DNA from: Xanthobacteraceae bacterium 501b
Lineage (GTDB): Bacteria > Pseudomonadota > Alphaproteobacteria > Rhizobiales > Xanthobacteraceae
DNA: 64,000 bases
Assembly (NCBI GenBank): GCA_000378025.1
Contig: KB899087.1
Span: forward strand, 4,541,001 to 4,605,000
Direction of reading: 5' to 3'
Each line of letters begins with the position of its first letter. Positions within the stretch are counted from its first letter, which is position 1. Below are positions 36,698-50,300 of this stretch, piece after piece. The position numbers were made by a program, and so were the translations under genes. The notes beneath the pieces were generated by a model. The model was not told where the DNA came from. It made no database searches and was given only the letters and a program-made list of their open reading frames with translations.

Positions 36698-37681
36698 TCA
36701 GTAGGCGACATAGACATCGGTGGTGAGTTCGCGCGGGCCGGGCAGCGGCGCGCCCTTGGCGGTGTCCACCGCGTCGTCGATGAGGGTGGCCACCTCGCGG
36801 TCGATCAAAGCGAGGTCGGCGTCGGAGACGATTCCGGCCACCGTGACCCGGGCGCCGAACAGCTTCAGGCAGTCGCGGTGAGCTCGGTTGTGCTCGTTCT
36901 CACCCTTGGCCTTGTAGGTCTGGGCGTCGCCCTCGAAATGGCCGAAGAAGCGCACGGTCTTGCATTCGAGCAGCGCCGGGCCGCCGCCCTCGCGGGCGCG
37001 CTTGATGATCTCGCCCGCCGCCTCATAGACGGCGAAGAAGTCCGTGCCGTCCACCGTCACGCCCGGCAGGCCGAAGCCGGCGGCGCGGTCGACATAGCTG
37101 TCGACGGCGGTGGCGTATTCGACCGAGGTGGATTCGGCGTAGCCATTATTCTCGACCACGAAGATGACCGGCAGGTTCCAGATGGCGGCGAGGTTCATGC
37201 TCTCCAGCACCGTGCCCTGATTGGCCGCGCCGTCGCCGAAGAAGGTGAGGCCGACGCCGCCATCGCCGCGGAACTTGGCGGCGAGGCCGGCGCCGCAGAT
37301 CAGCGGCGCGCCGGCGCCGAGAATGCCGTTCGCCCCCATCATGCCCTTGGAGAGGTCGGCAATGTGCATGGAGCCGCCCTTGCCCCGGCAGCAGCCCGTC
37401 GCCTTGCCGTAGATCTCGCCCATCATCTCGTGGACATCGACGCCCTTGGCGATGCAGTGGCCATGGCCGCGATGGGTGGAGGCGATGCGGTCAATATCGG
37501 TGAGGTGCATCATGATGCCGGTCGCGCAGGCTTCCTCGCCGGCATAGAGGTGGACGAAGCCGGGAATGTCGCCCTTGGCGAATTCCACATGCAGCCGCTC
37601 CTCGAAATCGCGGATGGTCCGCATGGTGCGGTAGGCGGTCAGCAATTCGTCCCGGGAGAGGGGAAAGGGATTGTTGGTCAT
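36698..37681 (-). CDS. acoA: Acetoin dehydrogenase E1 alpha subunit
   Basis: A 327-residue alpha subunit carrying the thiamine-diphosphate and Mg site: GDGAANQGTVLESMNLAAIWNLPVIFVVENNGYAES is the canonical G-D-G-x(about 25)-N-N motif. GGSMHIADLSKGMMGANGILGAGAPL is the usual start of the active site, and RFFGHFEGDAQTYK replaces the phosphorylatable loop of mitochondrial PDH. Ends with a short tail TTDVYVAY. acoX lies 65 bp upstream and acoB 30 bp downstream, all one operon. Confidence 0.95.
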   Translation of the reverse strand: MTNNPFPLSRDELLTAYRTMRTIRDFEERLHVEFAKGDIPGFVHLYAGEEACATGIMMHLTDIDRIASTHRGHGHCIAKGVDVHEMMGEIYGKATGCCRGKGGSMHIADLSKGMMGANGILGAGAPLICGAGLAAKFRGDGGVGLTFFGDGAANQGTVLESMNLAAIWNLPVIFVVENNGYAESTSVEYATAVDSYVDRAAGFGLPGVTVDGTDFFAVYEAAGEIIKRAREGGGPALLECKTVRFFGHFEGDAQTYKAKGENEHNRAHRDCLKLFGARVTVAGIVSDADLALIDREVATLIDDAVDTAKGAPLPGPRELTTDVYVAY

Positions 37682-37746
37682 GGCGTTGTCGTTCCTCCTT
37701 GGGCATGCCGGGCTTTGGCCGGCGTTGTTGTCGGGGCGGGCACGGC

Positions 37747-38823
37747 TCAGGCGCCCGCCAGCAGCGGGACGGGGTGGAGAGCGGGGGTGGCATGGCGCAG
37801 CAGCAGTTTTTCGCGGGCGGCGAAGCTCATGACAGCGGCGACATCGACGGTGCGGAAGGCGGCGTCGTGCAGGGTGATCGCCACCTGCTGATGCCCGTCG
37901 AAGAAAAGCTCGCGCTCGCCATCCAGCGCCACCGCGCCGGCGGCCATGTCGGGCGAGAACAGCTTTCCCGCCGGCATGCGGCGCCAGCCCTCGACGCCGA
38001 CGGGCGTGACGAGGCCGGGCGCGATGGGCGCGCAGACCGTCATCGCGGCGGTGGCCGCCGGGGCGAGGGTGAGGGCGAGCCCGCCCGGCTCGCGGCGGCT
38101 CACCGGCTCGACCAGCCCGGCAATGGCGGCCATGCCGATCACTTCCGGATCGGCGAAGGCGACATAGAGCTCGCGGAAGGTCTCGGTGCGCCAGAGGGCG
38201 CGCGCGCCGACATAGCGGTCGGTGACGAGGGCGACATCGACGAGGGCGATGTCAGGCGGGCCGCCATCAATGCGGACCTCGATCTTCTTGTTGGCGGCGA
38301 AGGCGAGGCCGGCCGGCACAAGCCCCCTGGCGGCGAGCCCGGTGGCGAGCCCGGTGATGGTGGGCTCGCGATGCTCGGGAAAGGCGTTGTTGGTGCCGGT
38401 GGAAATGCCGGCGATCGGCACCGCGCCGCATTCGGCGACCACGGCGCGGTGGGTGCCGTCGCCGCCGAGCACGATGATGGCGGCGATGTCGCCGGCCTCG
38501 CGCATCAGCCGGGCGGCGCGGCGTGTATCCTCGGCGGTGCCCGTCACCGGCATGGCGAGATGGGTGAGGCGGGGAAAGCGGGCCTCGCCCTGCGCATTGG
38601 AGCGCTCCATGCCGCGCAGCACATGGGTGGCGATGCCGCCGCGCTCGGGCATCATCACCACATCCTCGATGCCGCAGGCGGCCAGCGCGGCCAGCGCCCG
38701 CAGCACGATGTTGGCCCGGTCCGCCACCTGCACGCTGTTGGCGCTGGCGACGACGCGGCGAATGTCGCGTGCCGAGATCGGATTGGCGATGATGCCGACC
38801 TTCGGCGGCGTCTGTGACGTCAT
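37747..38823 (-). CDS. acoX: AcoX, ATP-NAD kinase-fold protein of acetoin catabolism
   Basis: A 358-residue protein from ATG 38823 (MTSQTPPKVGIIANP) with GGAAGGA seven bases upstream. It has the NAD-kinase/diacylglycerol-kinase fold: VGIIANPISARDIRR, then the nucleotide-binding GGDGTHRAVVAECG and GISTGTNNAFPE. AcoX proteins are conserved in aco operons of Ralstonia, Pseudomonas and others and are described as dispensable or of unknown biochemical role. It is the first gene after the sigma-54 promoter. The upstream in-frame extension is Arg-rich and overlaps the promoter, so it is not coding. Confidence 0.92.
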   Translation of the reverse strand: MTSQTPPKVGIIANPISARDIRRVVASANSVQVADRANIVLRALAALAACGIEDVVMMPERGGIATHVLRGMERSNAQGEARFPRLTHLAMPVTGTAEDTRRAARLMREAGDIAAIIVLGGDGTHRAVVAECGAVPIAGISTGTNNAFPEHREPTITGLATGLAARGLVPAGLAFAANKKIEVRIDGGPPDIALVDVALVTDRYVGARALWRTETFRELYVAFADPEVIGMAAIAGLVEPVSRREPGGLALTLAPAATAAMTVCAPIAPGLVTPVGVEGWRRMPAGKLFSPDMAAGAVALDGERELFFDGHQQVAITLHDAAFRTVDVAAVMSFAAREKLLLRHATPALHPVPLLAGA

Positions 38824-38900
38824 CCGGCGTCCTTCCCGTGGCGTTCGTCCCTGCGGGCCGCGCCTTTGCCGGCGGGCCTCGTTCTGTGCCCGCTTCTTCC

Positions 38901-38915
38901 GCAAGCGGCGGGCCA
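38901..38915 (-). promoter_or_regulatory. Sigma-54 (-24/-12) promoter of the aco operon
   Basis: On the minus strand TGGCCCG-N4-TTGC has the exact G-G-N10-G-C spacing and matches the consensus TGGCACG-N4-TTGCW at all but one of the defined core bases. The predicted start is about 38889, leaving a 66-nt leader before the acoX ATG. A sigma-54 activator gene (acoR) lies divergently upstream. Confidence 0.85.
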
Positions 38916-38991
38916 ACTGCCTGCCGGACGACAAGCCTATGAATTAGTTGAGCTTTACTGCGGGAGGTGCCGTTGCCACGGTGCGGCGCCC

Positions 38992-39028
38992 GCGCCACAG
39001 CTGTGGCGCCCGCTGCCTCAGCTGTGGC
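38992..39028. promoter_or_regulatory. Two AcoR upstream activator sites
   Basis: A perfect 18-bp palindrome GCGCCACAG/CTGTGGCGC at 38992-39009 is followed by GCCTCAG/CTGTGGC at 39015-39028, which differs from the GCCACAGCTGTGGC core at one base. The two centres are 21 bp apart, two helical turns, and lie about 85-110 bp upstream of the -24 element. This is the geometry of enhancer sites for a sigma-54 activator. Confidence 0.7.
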
Positions 39029-39163
39029 GTTGCCGGCACTTCGTGAGGGGTAGGGAATGGCGAGCGCTTGCACCCGCCCGCCAAGGGGACGACACTCGGC
39101 TGAAACGGGAGGCTACATCCCGATGCCGGCAGGTCCGGCGCGAAGATATCCGGGAGGACGCCG

Positions 39164-41185
<2,022 letters not shown>

Positions 41186-41350
41186 GCGCGCGGGCTGCGG
41201 CGGGCGCGACCCTGCCGGGGGACGATTCGAGCGATCCAACCAAAAATAAGCAGGTCGCGCGCGGCCCGTTTTGGCCCGGAATGGTGGAAGTTTGCCGCTG
41301 CGGCATGGTAGGTAGCACAGTGGGTATTTCCCCTTGGGCTGTGAGAAAGC

Positions 41351-44300
41351 ATGCGGTTCACTTCGTCCCCCCGTACCCGCGGGGTTGCTGCCGCACAGTT
41401 CCTGGCCAGCGCCGCGTTTCTCGCCTCCAGCCTGCCTGCCCTTTCCCAAAGCGCACTACCCACCGCGCCCAGCGTCGCCGCCGGCGCGGCGAGCGTGGCG
41501 GCGACCTCTGCCACCAGCGTGCTGGTGACGCAGAGCTCGCGCAACGCCATCATCAACTGGGGCTCGTTCTCCGTCGGGGCCGGCAATTCCGTGCGCTTCG
41601 AGAACGGCACCGGGGCGACGCTGAACCGCGTCACCGGCTTCTCGCCCTCGCAGATCGACGGCTCGCTGTCGGCTTCGGGCAGCCTCTATCTCGTCAACCC
41701 CAACGGCGTCACCATCGGGGCGGACGGCAGCGTCCTCACCGGTGGCAGTTTCATCGCCTCCACCCATGATGTGTCGGATGGGGAGTTCATGGCCGGCGGC
41801 GCCATGACCTTCCGCGGCACCAGCACCGCGTCGATCACCAATTACGGCACCATCGGCGCGCTCGGCGGCGATGTGGCGCTGATCGCCCGCAAGGTGGACA
41901 ATGCCGGCACCATCACCGCGCCCGAGGGCACGGCGGCACTTGTCGCCGGCTATGAGGTTCTGGTGCGGGACGGCGCGCTCTCCGACGGCAAGTTCGTGGT
42001 CAAGGTCGGCGGGGCGGACACCGAGGCGACCACGCGCGGGGTGATCAAGGCGGCCGAGGTCGAGCTGAAGGCCAATGGCGGCAATGTCTATGCGCTGGCC
42101 GGCAACACCACCAGCCTGACCAAGGCGACGGGCGTGGCGACCAAGGGCGGGCGGGTGTTCCTCACCGCCGGCGCGGGCGGGTCGGTCAGCGTCAGCCAGA
42201 AGGTCTCGGCCCGCAAGGCGAATGGCAAGGGCGGCTCGATCAAGGTTTCCGGCACCAAGGTGAAGGTCGCCGGCACGCTCGACGCGGCGGGGAAGAAGGC
42301 CGCGGGCGGCTCCATCGTGGTGGAGGGTAGCGATATCACCCTCAACAGCGCCGCCCTGCTCGATGCCTCCGGCACAAATGGCGGGCTGGTGCTGGTCGGC
42401 GGCGACTACCAGGGCGGCAAGGATGCCGCCAAGAACCATCTGGGCGAGGCGGTGGCCACCGCGCAGACGGTGACGGTGGAGGCCGGCGCGCGCATCCAGG
42501 CCTCCGGCACGGCCGGGGCGGGCGGCAATGTGGTGGTGTGGTCGGATGTGCGGACATCCTTTGCCGGCTCCATAATCGCCACCGGCGCCGGCACCGGCGC
42601 GGGCGGCGATGCGGAAGTCTCCGGCAAGGCGCAGCTCGCCTTCACCGGCACGGCGGACTTGACCAGCGCCAGCGGCCAGTTCGGTACGCTGCTGCTCGAC
42701 CCCTATAATCTTACCATTTCCAACGCTGCCGACAGCACCATGTCGGGCTTCAGCGCCAATGGCGATGACAGCGTGCTCAACGTGACGACGCTGACTAATG
42801 CGCTCGCCACCGCCAATGTCGTGGTCACAACAGGCACCGGCGGCAGCCAGGCCGGCACCATCACGGTGGCGGATGCGGTGAGCTGGTCCAGCGGCTCGAC
42901 GCTGACGCTCTCGGCTTATGGCAGCATCGCGGTGAACGCGAATCTCGCCGGCGGCTCCGGCTCCAGCATCATTCTGCGCGCCGACAATACCGGCACCGGG
43001 GTGGGCACGGTGACCTTCGGGTCCGGCGTGAGCGCGACGGCTGATGGCGGCGTGTCGCTTTATTACAACCCGTCGAGCTATACGGCGGCGACCGACTATT
43101 CCGGCAATGCGGGCGCAAGCACGACGCTCACCGCCTATATGCTGGTGAACACGGTCGATAATCTCCAGGCCATCAACACCAACCTTTCCGGCACCTATGC
43201 GCTCGGCCGCGACATCGACGCCAGCGCGACGGCGACGTGGAATTCGGGCGCGGGCTTCGTGCCGATCGGAAATGAGAACGCGACGTTCACCGGAACGCTC
43301 GACGGGCTGGGGCACGTCGTCACCGGGCTGGTCATCTATAGGCCGACCACGGATTATGTCGGCCTGTTCGGCTTTGCCAACTATGGCTCGGCGATCCGCA
43401 ATCTCGGCCTCGTCGGCGGCAGCGTGGTTGGCAATAGCAGCGTGGGCGCGCTGGCAGGCTTGGCGGCCGGCCAAGTCTCCAACGTGTCGAGCAACCTGTC
43501 CGTGGTGGGCAGCGGAATCTTTGTCGGCGGCCTCGTCGGACTCAATGCCGGCGGCGGCGGCGGCATCTTTGACTCGTCCGCAACCGGGTCCGTGAGCGGC
43601 GTCGATTATGTCGGAGGGATTGCCGGAAACTCGCAGGCGTCCATAACCCGGTCCTATGCGACGGGAGCGGTGAATGGCCGAAATTACGTCGGCGGCCTTG
43701 CCGGCTCCACTGGAGACATGGTCTCCGAGAGCTATGCCACGGGAGCGGTGACGGCCACGGGCGACACTGTCGGCGGACTGGTCGGCTTGAACGGCATGGC
43801 CGTGCAGAACTCCTATGCGACCGGCGCCGTCACGGGTGGATCCAACACTGGCGGGCTCGTCGGCACCAATTATGGTCTGGTGCAGAACTCCTACGCGCTC
43901 GGAAGCGTCACCGGCACCACCAATGTGGGCGGTCTCGTCGGGGCCAATTGGGACGCCACCATCGACACGACGTATGCCACCGGCATCGTCACGGGCACGA
44001 GCGCGGTCGGCGGCCTTGTCGGCACCAATACCACCTGGGGAACCGTCAGCAGCTCCTATTGGGACATTGACACCACCGGCCAGGCCCATTCCGCCGGCTC
44101 GGACGACAGCTATGGCCTCACCACGGCGCAGGCGCGCGACGCCGCCTCCTATGTCGGCTGGGACTTCGACACGGTCTGGTTCCAGTCCGCCGACATGCGC
44201 CCGATCCTGCGCTCCGAGGCGGCGGCGGCGGTCGATGGCGTCATCACCGTCACCAACCTGCACCAGCTGGCGCTGGTGGCGACCAATCTCGACGCGGACT

Positions 44301-47300
44301 ATGTGCTCGCCGGCGATATCGACGCTGCCGCCACCTATGGCGCGAATGCCTCGGATATCTGGGGCGCGGGCGGCTTCGTGCCGATCGGCAGCGCATCGGA
44401 CGCTTTCACCGGCACATTCGACGGCGCGGGTCACACCATCGACGGGCTCGTGATCAACCGGGCGAGCACAGACAATGTCGGCCTGTTCGGGTCCATCAGC
44501 GGGGATGCCTTCCTGAACGATGTCGGCCTGGTCGCCGCCAGCGTGAAGGGGCGCGACAATGTCGGCACGCTGGTCGGCTCCATGGACGGCGGAAGCGTGA
44601 CCGGGGCCTATGCGTCCGGGTCTATGTTGGGCGGAAGCTATGTAGGGGGGCTGATCGGCAAGGCTTCCGGGGGAACCGTCACCGGCTCCCATGCCGCCGT
44701 GAGCGTGAGGGCGCCGAACGGCAATTATGTCGGCGGTCTCATCGGTCGAAGCGATGTCGCAATCGCGACTTCCTACGCGACCGGCGCGGTGAGCAACGGC
44801 GCGACCTATGTCGGCGGTCTGGTCGGCTACGCGACAGCCGCGATCACCGATAGTTACGCGAGCGGCGAGGTGACCGGCCAAAACCAAGTCGGCGGGCTGG
44901 TCGGGCGAAGCGAAGGCGCGGTCTCCAACGGCTACGCCACCGGCAAGGTCAAGGCCAGCAGCGAATATGCGGGCGGCCTGATCGGCTATGCCACCGGCAA
45001 CGTCACCAAGAGCTACGCGCTGGGTGACGTGAACGCCGGCGGCAGCGCGGGCGGGCTGATCGGGCTCGCGGCGTCGGGAACCATCACCCAAGCCTATGCC
45101 ACCGGCAAAGTCACCGGCTTTAGCGCAACTGGCGGCTTTATCGGAACCAATAGCGGCGCCACCATCGTCTCCTCCTATTGGGACAAGCAAACCTCCAACA
45201 TGCTGGGAGGTGTCGGTTCCGGCAGCTCCAGCGGCCTGACCGGCCTCACCACCGCGCAGGCCCGCAATGCCGCCTCCTATGTCGGCTGGGATTTCGCCAA
45301 TGACTGGTACCAGGCCGGCGACATGCGCCCGATCCTGCGCTCGGAAGCCGCGAGCGCGGTGGATGGCGTCATCACCGTCACCAACCTGCACCAGCTGGCC
45401 CTGATCGGGACAAATCTCGCCGGCAGCTATGTGCTCGCCGGCGATATCGACGCCACCGCCACAGCGGGCACCAATGCCGCCGGCATCTGGAGCACGAAGG
45501 GCTGGATGGCGATCGGCAGCGACACCACCGCCTTCACCGGCACGCTCGACGGCGACAGCCATGGCATTGCCGGGCTGACCATCGCGCGCGACAGCGATTA
45601 CAATGGTTTGTTCGGCTATGCCGGCACCAGCGCCGTGTTCCGCGACCTGACGCTTTCAGGCGGCAGTATTTCCGGCCTGGGGACCAATACGGGCGGGCTG
45701 GTCGGCTACAGCAAGGGCACCATCATCAATGTCGTCTCGGGTGTGTCCGTTGCAGGTTCGAACAATATAGGCGGCCTGGTCGGCACGCTTGACGGTGGCA
45801 GCATTTCGGGATCGAGCGCGTCCGGCACGATCACCGGTGATCTGGCCGGCGGCCTGGTCGGATCTGTCACGGGCGGCACCATTTCGAACTCCTCCGCCAG
45901 CGGGACCGTCGGGACCGCGGGCGAAACCTCGGGCAATTCGAAAGGCGGGCTGATCGGCTACCTCGCCGGAAGCACGCTCACCAACAGCCATGCCACGGGA
46001 AATGTCACCGGCGGCTATTCCGTGGGCGGCCTGATCGGCTGGCTGGACGGGTCGAGCGTCACCGGTTCCTTCGCCACGGGCACGGTGGAGGGCGCGGGCT
46101 ATGCGGGTGGCCTGGTCGGCGAAGACCAGAATGGCTCCATTGCGCAATCCTACGCCACCGGCTCGGTCTCGGGCAATGAACGGGCGGGTGGGCTGGTCGG
46201 CTCTGTGAGCGGCACCACCATCACGCAAAGCTACGCCAGCGGTGCCGTATCGGGCGGCCAAGCCATTGGCGGCCTGGTGGGGACCCTGGACGGGGGAAGC
46301 ATCGAGCAGAGCTATGCCCTCGGTTCTGTGACCGGGCGTGACAACAAGGTCGGCGGGCTCGTCGGCGAGGCGGCGCAAGGCACGATCTCGCAGGCCTATG
46401 CCTCCGGCGCGGTTTCCGCCGAGGGGTCGGGCGCGGACCTCAGCACCTTCGGCGGGTTGATCGGCGAGAACAATAGCGTAACCGTCACCTTGTCCTACTG
46501 GGACATGGGGACCAGCGGCCAGTCCAGCGGCGTCGGCACGGGTTCCGCCGACGGCGTGACCGGCCTCACCACCGTTGAGGCGCGCACCTCCGCCGCCTAT
46601 GTCGGCTGGGACTTCGATACCGACTGGTACCAGGCCGGCGACATGCGCCCGATCCTGCGCTCGGAAGCGGCGGCGGCGGTGGATGGCGTCATCACCGTCT
46701 CGAACCTGCACCAGCTGGCGCTGATCGCCGTCGATCTCGGCGCGGATTATGTCCTGACCGCCGATATCGACGCCGCCGCCACAGCGGGCACGAATGCCGC
46801 CGATATCTGGAGCACGCAGGGCTGGGTGCCGCTCGGCAGCGCGGCCACGCCGTTCACCGGCACGCTCGATGGCGACGACCACACCATTTCCGATCTGACC
46901 ATCGCCCGCAGCGCCAGTTATAAAGGCCTGTTCGGCTATGCCGGCACCAGCGCCGTGATCCGCGACCTGACGCTTTCCGGCGGCAGCATATCCGGCTCGG
47001 GCAACTATTCCGGCAGCCTGGTCGCCTACAATATGGGGACCATCAGCAACGTCGACTCCAGCGTCGCCGTCGCCGCCGTGAATTATGCCGGCGGGCTGGT
47101 CGGCTATAATGCCGGCGGCAGCATTTCCGGGTCGAGCGCCTCGGGTGTCGTGACGGGTTGGACCTCGGGCGGGCTGGTTGGCTTCAATACCGGTGCCATT
47201 TCGGACTCCTCCGCCAGCGGCAATGTCGGGCTGGCGAGCGACAATACGGTCGGCGGGCTGGTCGGCGAGAATGCCGGCGGCACGCTGACCAATGTCCAGG

Positions 47301-50300
47301 CGACGGGTACTGTCACCGGCAATTCGCCGATCGGCGGCCTGGTCGGGCAGCTGACGTCCGGCAGCATTATCAACGCCTCGGCCAGCGGCGACGTCACCGC
47401 CTTCTGGACCAATGCCGGCGGCCTTGTCGGCTATATGGTGGCGGGCAGCATCGCCGGCAGCACGGCCAGCGGCGACGTCACCCTCAACGCCAACTCCTCC
47501 TCCACAGCGGCGGGTGGGCTCGTCGGCCAGGGTGAAAATGGCACGATCGTCAGCTCCTCGGCGTCCGGCGCCGTGGTGGCGACCGCGGCGGAGCAGGCGA
47601 CAGCGGGCGGCCTCGTCGGCTCGGCGGGGGCGATCGCGATCACCTCCAGCCATGCCACGGGCGACGTTTCCGCCGACGGCACCTACACGATGGCCGGCGG
47701 GCTGGTGGGCGATACCAACGCCACGATCGGCGACAGCTATGCCACCGGCGACGTGTCGAGCGCCGGCTATGCCGGCGGGCTGGCCGGCCGCAGCTCGGCC
47801 GCGATCACCGGGTCCCATGCCACCGGCACCATCACCGCCACCGGCGACTATGCCGGCGGGCTGGTGGGCTATGCGGGCGGCACCATCGGCAGCAGCTACG
47901 CGACCGGCGCTGTCTCCGGCACCGGCTATGTCGGCGGGCTGGCGGGCATCAACTATGCCGCGATCACCGGCTCCCATGCCAGCGGCGCCGTCACCGCCAC
48001 CGACAGCTATTCCGGCGGGCTGGTCGGCTATGCGAACGCCACCATCGGCACGAGCTATGCCACCGGCGCCGTGTCGGGCACCGGCTATGTCGGCGGGCTG
48101 GCGGGCATCAATTATCAGGCGATCACCGCCTCCTACGCGCAGGGGAGCGTCACCGCCACCGACAGCTATTCCGGCGGGCTGGTCGGCTACGCCAACGCCA
48201 CCATCGGCACGAGCCATGCCACCGGCGCCGTGTCGGGCACCGGCTATGTCGGCGGGCTGGCGGGCCGGAGCGCCGAGAGCATCACCGGTTCGCATGCGAC
48301 CGGCAACGTCGCCGCCACGGCCGCCTCTTCCGGCGGGCTGGTGGGCTATGCCAATTTCCCCGTCTCCGACAGCTACGCCACCGGCGACGTCTCCGGCACC
48401 ACCCAGGTCGGTGGGCTGATCGGCAATACCAGCACGCAGGGAACGCTGCAGCGGGTCTATGCCACCGGCGATGTCGCCGGCACCGGCGATTATGTCGGCG
48501 GTCTGGTCGGCATCTCCGGGGCGGCGATTTCCAATGCCTATGCCACCGGCGATGTCACCACCACGGGGGATTATGTCGGCGGGCTGGTCGGCTATCTCGA
48601 AGCCGGCCTGTCTCTCAGCCATGCCACCGGGGCCGTGAGTGGGGCGAGCACGGTCGGCGGCCTGGTCGGCTTGAGCGGTTCGGGCATCGGCATCACCACC
48701 TCCTATGCGTCGGGAAGCGTTGCCGGCACGAGCACTGTCGGCGGGTTCATCGGCCAGAGCAACGGTGCGATTTCCCAGAGCTATGCGCTCGGCGCCGTGT
48801 CCGGCACCGGCACTGTCGGCGGCTTCGTCGGCGACAACCGCACCAGCCTCGATCAGGTCTACGCCAGCGGGCACGTCACCGGCACCACCGCCACAGGCGG
48901 GCTGGTCGGGTCCAACAGTTCGACGATCACCTCGTCCTATTGGGACGAGGGCACCACCGGCCAGTCTGCCGCCGTCGGCACCGGCAGCGCCGACGGCGGC
49001 ACCGGTCTCTCAACCGAGCAGGCGCGTGATGCCGCGTCCTATGTCGGCTGGGACTTCGACAACGTCTGGTACCAGACGGCGGATATGCGCCCGATCCTGC
49101 GGGCGGAAGCCGCGAGCGCGGTCAGCGGCGTCGTCACCGTTTCCAACCTGCACCAGCTGGCGCTGATCGGCACCAACCTCGAAGGCAGCTATGTGCTGGG
49201 AGCTAATATCGACGCCGCCGCCACGGCAGGCACCGACGCCGCCGGCATCTGGGGCGCCGGCGGCTTCGTGCCGCTCGGCAGCGATGCGGAGCGGTTTTTC
49301 GGCAGCTTCGACGGCCAGGGCCATATTATCTCGGGCCTGACGATCAACCGGCCGACGACCAATCATGTCGGCCTGTTCGGCTATGTCGCCGCCAACAAGA
49401 CCATCACGAATGTCGGCCTCGTCGGCGGCAGCATCACCGGGCTGGATTATGTCGGCGGGCTGGTGGGGCAGCTGAACGGTAGGGCGTCCGAGGTCTATTC
49501 CACGGCCAGTGTGAGCGGCAGAAACAATGTCGGCGGCCTCATCGGTCAGTTCGGGGCGGCGGCGACGCTTTCCTATGCCTATGCCACAGGCCAGGTGAGC
49601 GGGAGCGATTCGGTAGGCGGGCTCGCCGGGTACATGGTCGGCGGCACCATCTCGCAGGTCTATGCCTCCGGAGCGGTTTCGGGCACGAGCAACATCGCGG
49701 GCCTGATTGGATTTCGAAACGGCGGCACCGTCACCCTCTCCTTCTGGGACATGGGCACCTCCGGCCATTCCAGCGCGACCGGCAGCGGTTCTTCCGACGG
49801 TATCACCGGCCTCACCACGGCAGAGGCCCGCACCTCCGCCGCCTATGTCGGCTGGAACTTCGACACGGTCTGGTACCAGACCGGCGACATGCGCCCCATC
49901 GGCCGCTGGGAAGCGGCGGAGGCGGTCGATGGCGTCATCACCGTCAATAATCTGCACCAGCTGGCGCTGATCGGCGCCGATCTCGGCGCGAATTATGTCC
50001 TGACCGATGATATCGACGCCTCGGCCACCGAGGGCACGGATGCCTCCGACATCTGGAGCACGTATGGCTGGCTGTCGCTCGGCAGCGAGGGCGATGCCTC
50101 CACCGCCTTCACCGGTTCGCTGGACGGACAGGGCCACGACATTGCCGGCCTGACCATTGCGCGCAACGCCAATTACAACGGCCTGTTCGGCTATGCCGAA
50201 ACCAGCGCGGTGTTCAGCGACCTGACGCTTTCAGGCGGCAGTATTTCCGGCTCGCTCCTCTATTCCGGCGGCCTGGTCGCCTACAGCAAGGGCACCATCA

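Noticed and set aside
35645..37681. acoA/acoB considered as pyruvate or branched-chain 2-oxo acid dehydrogenase E1 subunits
   Set aside because: acoX, the alpha/beta-hydrolase-type E2, acetoin/butanediol dehydrogenases and a divergent AcoR make acetoin the coherent substrate.
41456..45562. Very long antisense open frame (over 1,300 codons) opposite the TpsA gene, and a second at 45656-48874
   Set aside because: Both are shadows of the repetitive GC-rich TpsA coding strand. Their translations are Gly/Ala/Asp/Arg repeats mirroring GLUG units, with no start context or domain, while the sense strand has clear TPS, GLUG and MBG features.
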